From Rhizobium mongolense subsp. loessense (GTDB lineage: Bacteria; Pseudomonadota; Alphaproteobacteria; Rhizobiales; Rhizobiaceae): a DNA stretch of 64,000 bases. The notes below the pieces were generated by a model. That model did no database searches and was not told the origin of the DNA. It saw only the letters and a list, made by a program, of their open reading frames with translations. Positions 60,817 through 64,000 of this stretch are shown here, one piece after another. The stretch is from NCBI RefSeq assembly GCF_900099775.1, contig NZ_FMTM01000008.1, positions 269,893 through 333,892 of the forward strand, read 5' to 3'. Numbering within the stretch: position 1 is the stretch's first letter; each line of letters starts with the position of its first letter. The position numbers and the translations under genes are program-made.

Positions 60817-60837
60817 TAAGGATATTTGATATCCTTA
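60817..60837. promoter_or_regulatory. Extended operator palindrome in front of the CMD gene
   Basis: TAAGGATAT-TTG-ATATCCTTA is a perfect 9+3+9 inverted repeat directly before the CMD ribosome site. Its core is identical, but for one spacer base, to the one before the Rrf2 gene 3.4 kb away. Confidence 0.75.
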
Positions 60838-60838
60838 T

Positions 60839-60853
60839 GGATACAAGATATCC
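60839..60853. promoter_or_regulatory. Second, imperfect copy of the operator
   Basis: GGATAC-AAG-ATATCC matches the core at 11 of 12 stem bases. Its centre is 19 bases from that of the first copy, so both could be bound on nearly the same helix face, between the CMD gene and the divergent LysR relic. Confidence 0.6.
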
Positions 60854-60924
60854 GTAATTGATGGAAAGTAAAGTTCCTTCGAACTGCGGACATAAGGCTT
60901 ATGTCGAAACGTATAGGGGACAGG

Positions 60925-61800
60925 ATGGACATCGTATCTGCGCCAAGGGCCTTTCTGCGCGTGGTAGAGACAGGCTCGTTTTCTGCAGCGGCAATCGACC
61001 TCAACCTGACAGCCAGCAGTCTCCCGGCAGGTTTCCGCACTGGAGGAGCATATCAACACGCGCCCTCTGCATCGTACCACAAACGCGATCGCCCTGACCG
61101 TCCAAGGCGAACAAATGATCGCGATGGCGCGGAAGGTGGTCGAAGCGGTGGACGCTCTCAGCGAAGCCTCATGTGCCGAGACAGCCATGGCATCGGGCCG
61201 GGTGCGGCTCACCCTCCCCGCGGCTCGGTCTTTATGTGAGTGACCGTCTCGCCGGCCTGCTCGAGCACCATCCGGGGCGCTCGGTCGAATTGATGTTCCG
61301 CGAAGAGCCGTCAGATCTGGTCGGGGAAGAAATCGATCTCCAAGTGCGCCTTGGTCCTGTGACGGATAGCAGCCTGATGTGCCGGCGGATCGGTTGGACG
61401 ACCGCGTTCCTCGTTGCAGCGCCCTGCTACCTCGAACGACGGAGCATGCCCAAAACGCCGGATGACATCAGCGGCCATGAATGCATTTGCTACAGCCGTG
61501 CCGGAAATGGACGGTCATGGTCATTCCCCGATGGGTCCGACGAGATTTCCGTGCGCATCGCACCGCGTCTGATCGCCAATAACGCCGTCGCTGTCGCGCG
61601 GCACTGGCCGGGAGCGGCCTTGCGGTGCTCTCGCATATCCTCGCCTGCCCCGACATCGAGGCTGGCAGGCTGGCAAACGTTATACCGCAATTTCCTCCCG
61701 CGCGCCCGGCGATCAATGTCGTCTACCCATCGCGCAGGAACATGTCGTTGCGCGTCCGCACAGTTCTCGACTTCCTTACCCAGGCCATCAAGGAAGACCC
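60925..61800 (+). pseudogene. Frameshifted LysR-family regulator gene
   Basis: Reading three frames together gives a LysR protein: MDIVSAPRAFLRVVETGSFS, AAAIDLNLTASS in the first; the segment with LEEHINTRPLHRTTNAIALT in a second; VSDRLAGLLEHHPGRSVELM, FREEPSDLVGEEIDLQVRLG and DDISGHECICYSRAGNGRSW in a third; and AVLSHILACPDIEAGRLANV, IPQFPPARPAINVVYPSRRN in a fourth. At least three indels disrupt it. It was divergent from the CMD cluster and may have been its earlier regulator. Confidence 0.8.
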
Positions 61801-61805
61801 CTTGA

Positions 61806-62321
61806 TGGCCCCTGATCCACCTCGCGACCGTCGACGCCAGCTCCGCCTTGATCTTGGACCTGCGTAATTGCATCACCGCATCCTTGAAATGCGAGTGACT
61901 GCCTCTCTAATCGGGCCTCGGCTACGCCGGTATAGTAGTGGGAGCTTGCCCCTTGTGGGGACCGCCCGATTACACATGATTTGGGCCGATACTGTTCTCT
62001 AATGGGTCAAGGGCGGACGCTCTTTAGAAAGGCCGCAGAGGCAGCTTTCTACGCTTCTTGACTCCTGAATTTATGAGAGCCATCGAAGAACCGGGGTAAT
62101 CCGTTGGCTGCAACGCACACCAAAGGTGAGGCAGTTGCCCCACCGGAGCGACGTCCACCTGCGCCGTCCATATTTCTACGAATCGTAGAGGGCGAATGAC
62201 GGAGTTCTGATTGCGAGCTTCACCGCCCTACGACCTTCTAAAAACTACGACCTTTCTAAAAATGAGCGTATAGCTTTCTGGCGAGGTGACGCATCCAGCT
62301 ACTTCTACAGGAGGCGGTCCC
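61806..62321. other. Gene-free stretch upstream of the alpha/beta hydrolase gene
   Basis: About 515 bases with no convincing open frame; short mixed-composition segments suggest worn material. The right 60 bases contain an AT-rich stretch (TTCTAAAAACTACGACCTTTCTAAAAATG region) and the ribosome site of the hydrolase gene. No RNA gene or palindrome of note is recognised. Confidence 0.35.
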
Positions 62322-63284
62322 ATGGACTTCAATCTTTCGCTCGCGCGACGGGACGCGCTTCTCGCCGGGGTTTCCGTCACCGCCTCGCTGGCGCTTGCTC
62401 CATCATCGAAAGCCGCCACTAAGGCGAACCAATCTAGCAAGGGGTATAAGTTCATGGGTACGGTAAGAGTGAAGGATGGAACTGAAATCTTTTACAAAGA
62501 TTGGGGTCCGCGGGACGCGCAGCCTATCGTCTTCCATCACGGCTGGCCGCTGAGCGGCGACGACTGGGACAATCAGATGCTGTTCTTCCTGGAGAATGGC
62601 TTTCGAGTGATCGCTCACGATCGACGGGGCCACGGGCGCTCCTCGCAGAGCCCCACAGGCCACGAGATGAACACTTACGCGGCTGACGTGGCCGAACTGG
62701 CCGAGGCACTCGATCTCAAGAACGCCTTCCACGTCGGCCATTCCACAGGCGGCGGCGAGGTTGTACATTACGTCGCGCGCGCGAAGGCCGGCAGAGTAGG
62801 CAAAGCGGTCATCGCGGGCGCTGTGCCGCCCGTGATGGTCAAGTCCGACAAGAACCCCGGCGGTCTGCCGATCGACGTCTTTGACGGTTTGCGCAAGGCG
62901 CTTGCAGCAAACCGCGCACAGTTCTACATCGACCTGCCCACGGGTCCGTTCTATGGCTTCAACCGCCCGGATGCAAAGATTTCCCAAGGCCTCATCGACA
63001 ACTGGTGGCGTCAGGGTATGATGGGTGCCGCCAACGCCCACTACGAGTGCATCAAGGCATTCTCTGAAACGGACTTCACGGAAGATCTGAAGAAGATCGA
63101 GGTGCCCGTTCTCGTTATGCACGGCACGGACGACCAGATCGTGCCGTATGCCGACTCCGCGCCGCTCTCGGTGAAGCTTCTCAAGAATGGAACGCTCAAG
63201 AGCTACGACGGGCTTCCTCATGGCATGCTTTCGACTCATCCTGATGTCGTCAATCCCGACATGCTGGCCTTCTTGAAGGCGTGA
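62322..63284 (+). CDS. Exported alpha/beta hydrolase (non-haem chloroperoxidase-like)
   Basis: A 320-residue protein with an RR-containing signal (SLARRDALLAGVSVTASLAL), so probably exported by the Tat route, and an alpha/beta hydrolase core: FHHGWPLSGDDWDNQMLFFL (oxyanion loop), AHDRRGHGRSSQ, the nucleophile elbow HVGHSTGGGEVVHYVARAKA, the acid in VMHGTDDQIVPY and the catalytic His near DGLPHGM. This is the pattern of cofactor-free haloperoxidase/perhydrolase-like arylesterases. ATG 62322 follows AGGAGGCGG. It stands alone. Confidence 0.9.
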   Translation: MDFNLSLARRDALLAGVSVTASLALAPSSKAATKANQSSKGYKFMGTVRVKDGTEIFYKDWGPRDAQPIVFHHGWPLSGDDWDNQMLFFLENGFRVIAHDRRGHGRSSQSPTGHEMNTYAADVAELAEALDLKNAFHVGHSTGGGEVVHYVARAKAGRVGKAVIAGAVPPVMVKSDKNPGGLPIDVFDGLRKALAANRAQFYIDLPTGPFYGFNRPDAKISQGLIDNWWRQGMMGAANAHYECIKAFSETDFTEDLKKIEVPVLVMHGTDDQIVPYADSAPLSVKLLKNGTLKSYDGLPHGMLSTHPDVVNPDMLAFLKA

Positions 63285-63525
63285 TAGTCACTGGCACACG
63301 TCTGCGGTGTCGTCGGAAGGCGGCACTGCGTTCCAAGCGAGCAGGTGGGGCTGACATCGTGGCTGACATGCTAACCCACAAACTTTCTCGGCGCGGGTTC
63401 TGAGCGCAGAAGGCTTTAGCGCATCTCCGCAACGTTGGCATAGACGCCCTATTGAAAACTTAGATCCGATCCTGCGAATGACCGGCCGGAAGCAGACAAG
63501 ACGTTTCGCCTCGCACCACACTCCG

Positions 63526-63747
63526 TTAAGAGGCCGGCTGCTTGTCTTCCGCGAGAGTGTGCGCCACGACGGCATTTGCATGACCGTGGCCCATTCCGTG
63601 TTCGCTCTTCAGCATACCGACAAGTTCCATGTGCTTCGCAGGATAGTGCTTTCGCACGAGCTCTTGCCAGTCATCGATAGGACGGCCGTATTTCTTCTCG
63701 ATTGATGGAAAATAGGAAGCAGGTCCTTTGATCTTCTCGGTGGTCAT
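63526..63747 (-). CDS. DUF4287-type small protein
   Basis: A 73-residue soluble protein reading MTTEKIKGPASYFPSIEKKY, GRPIDDWQELVRKHYPAKHM and GMGHGHANAVVAHTLAEDK, matching the DUF4287 pattern (GPxSYFPxIExxYGRPxxxW ... HGxGHGHANALV). The start ATG at 63747 overlaps the stop of the upstream VOC gene as ATGA, so the two are translationally coupled. The role of the family is unknown; it often travels with PhnB-like or SRPBCC genes. Confidence 0.85.
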   Translation of the reverse strand: MTTEKIKGPASYFPSIEKKYGRPIDDWQELVRKHYPAKHMELVGMLKSEHGMGHGHANAVVAHTLAEDKQPAS

Positions 63748-64000
63748 AGCGCGTTATCCCCTTTTCGTGCCGCATCGATCACAGCTACGTCGATTTTCCT
63801 CATTGTCATCATCGCGTCGAATGCGCGCTTTGCTTGTTCGCCACCTGCTGCAAGCGCGTCCATGAGAATGCGAGGTGTGATCTGCCAGGATACTCCCCAC
63901 TTATCCTTGCACCAGCCGCATTCGCTTTCCTGACCGCCATTGCCGACGATGGCGTTCCAATAGCGATCTGTTTCTTCCTGATCCTCGGTGCTGATCTGGA
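63744..64000 (-). CDS. PhnB-like VOC-family protein, 5' end outside the window
   Basis: The last 84 residues are visible: QISTEDQEETDRYWNAIVGN, GGQESECGWCKDKWGVSWQI, TPRILMDALAAGGEQAKRAF and AMMTMRKIDVAVIDAARKG. This is the C-terminal half of the glyoxalase/VOC group with the 3-demethylubiquinone methyltransferase-like label (PhnB-like), with the WYxxxF-type Trp and CGWCxDxxGVxWQI motif. The start lies beyond 64000. Its stop overlaps the DUF4287 start. Confidence 0.85.
   Translation of the reverse strand, partial: QISTEDQEETDRYWNAIVGNGGQESECGWCKDKWGVSWQITPRILMDALAAGGEQAKRAFDAMMTMRKIDVAVIDAARKGDNAL

Noticed and set aside
63288..63581. 97-codon minus-strand frame after the hydrolase gene
   Set aside because: It overlaps the DUF4287 gene, has no family character and is probably chance.
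1..64000. CRISPR array
   Set aside because: No regularly spaced direct repeats were seen; the only tandem repeats are the 21-bp coding units at 27506-27568.

Overview
The window looks like a chromosomal segment of an alphaproteobacterium of the Rhizobium/Agrobacterium group. The evidence is an exoR gene encoding a Sel1-repeat periplasmic protein, a PopZ-type (DUF2497) polar organiser beside valS, a B12-dependent ribonucleotide reductase (nrdJ), an Lrp-type regulator divergent from alanine dehydrogenase, an HlyU-family gene behind ilvA, and generally GC-rich codon use. All calls come from reading the sequence; no database search was run.

Layout. 1-18.6 kb is conserved core: scpA (cut by the window edge), nagZ, a SPOR-domain cell-envelope protein, argS, dgt, erpA, xthA, exoR, a FadL-type porin, valS, popZ and pcm, several with clear rho-independent terminators. 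19.18-25.43 kb is a heavily decayed prophage-like island bounded by pieces of a tRNA-Cys gene. It holds an intact tRNA-Cys, a frameshifted tyrosine recombinase, broken head and packaging genes (terminase, 2H/Acb1-like domain, DUF2213, head-tail), a DNA-ligase fragment and several small intact genes of unknown function, including a possible Cas2/SinR-like protein. 25.88-28.82 kb is a second short island between a tRNA-Asn and a 20/22 degenerate copy of its 3' end. 28.9-53.7 kb is core again: cysK-alaX-sseA and two followers, ald/Lrp, a DMT exporter, PilZ, cpdB, LysR/azoR, a membrane diguanylate cyclase, ilvA-HlyU, tRNA-Leu, cinA, a universal stress protein, gpt, and nrdJ with candidate NrdR boxes. 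53.9-64 kb is an accessory region rich in broken genes (hydrolase, DUF1194, IS481, nitroreductase, cupin, LysR). It also carries intact redox and detoxification genes.

The most coherent possibly undescribed unit is at 57.4-60.9 kb. An Rrf2-family regulator with four clustered cysteines has a GGATAT-N3-ATATCC palindrome in front of it. The same palindrome, extended to 9+3+9 and followed by a second near-copy, lies in front of a divergently placed cluster encoding a CxxC carboxymuconolactone-decarboxylase/AhpD-like protein, an NmrA-like NAD(P)-binding protein, a broken secreted cupin and an MscS channel. This suggests an autoregulated redox or electrophile-sensing regulon. A second point of interest is the island architecture at tRNA-Cys, where a 3' fragment, an intact gene and a 5' fragment are strung over 6.2 kb with phage packaging remnants on both sides of the intact tRNA.
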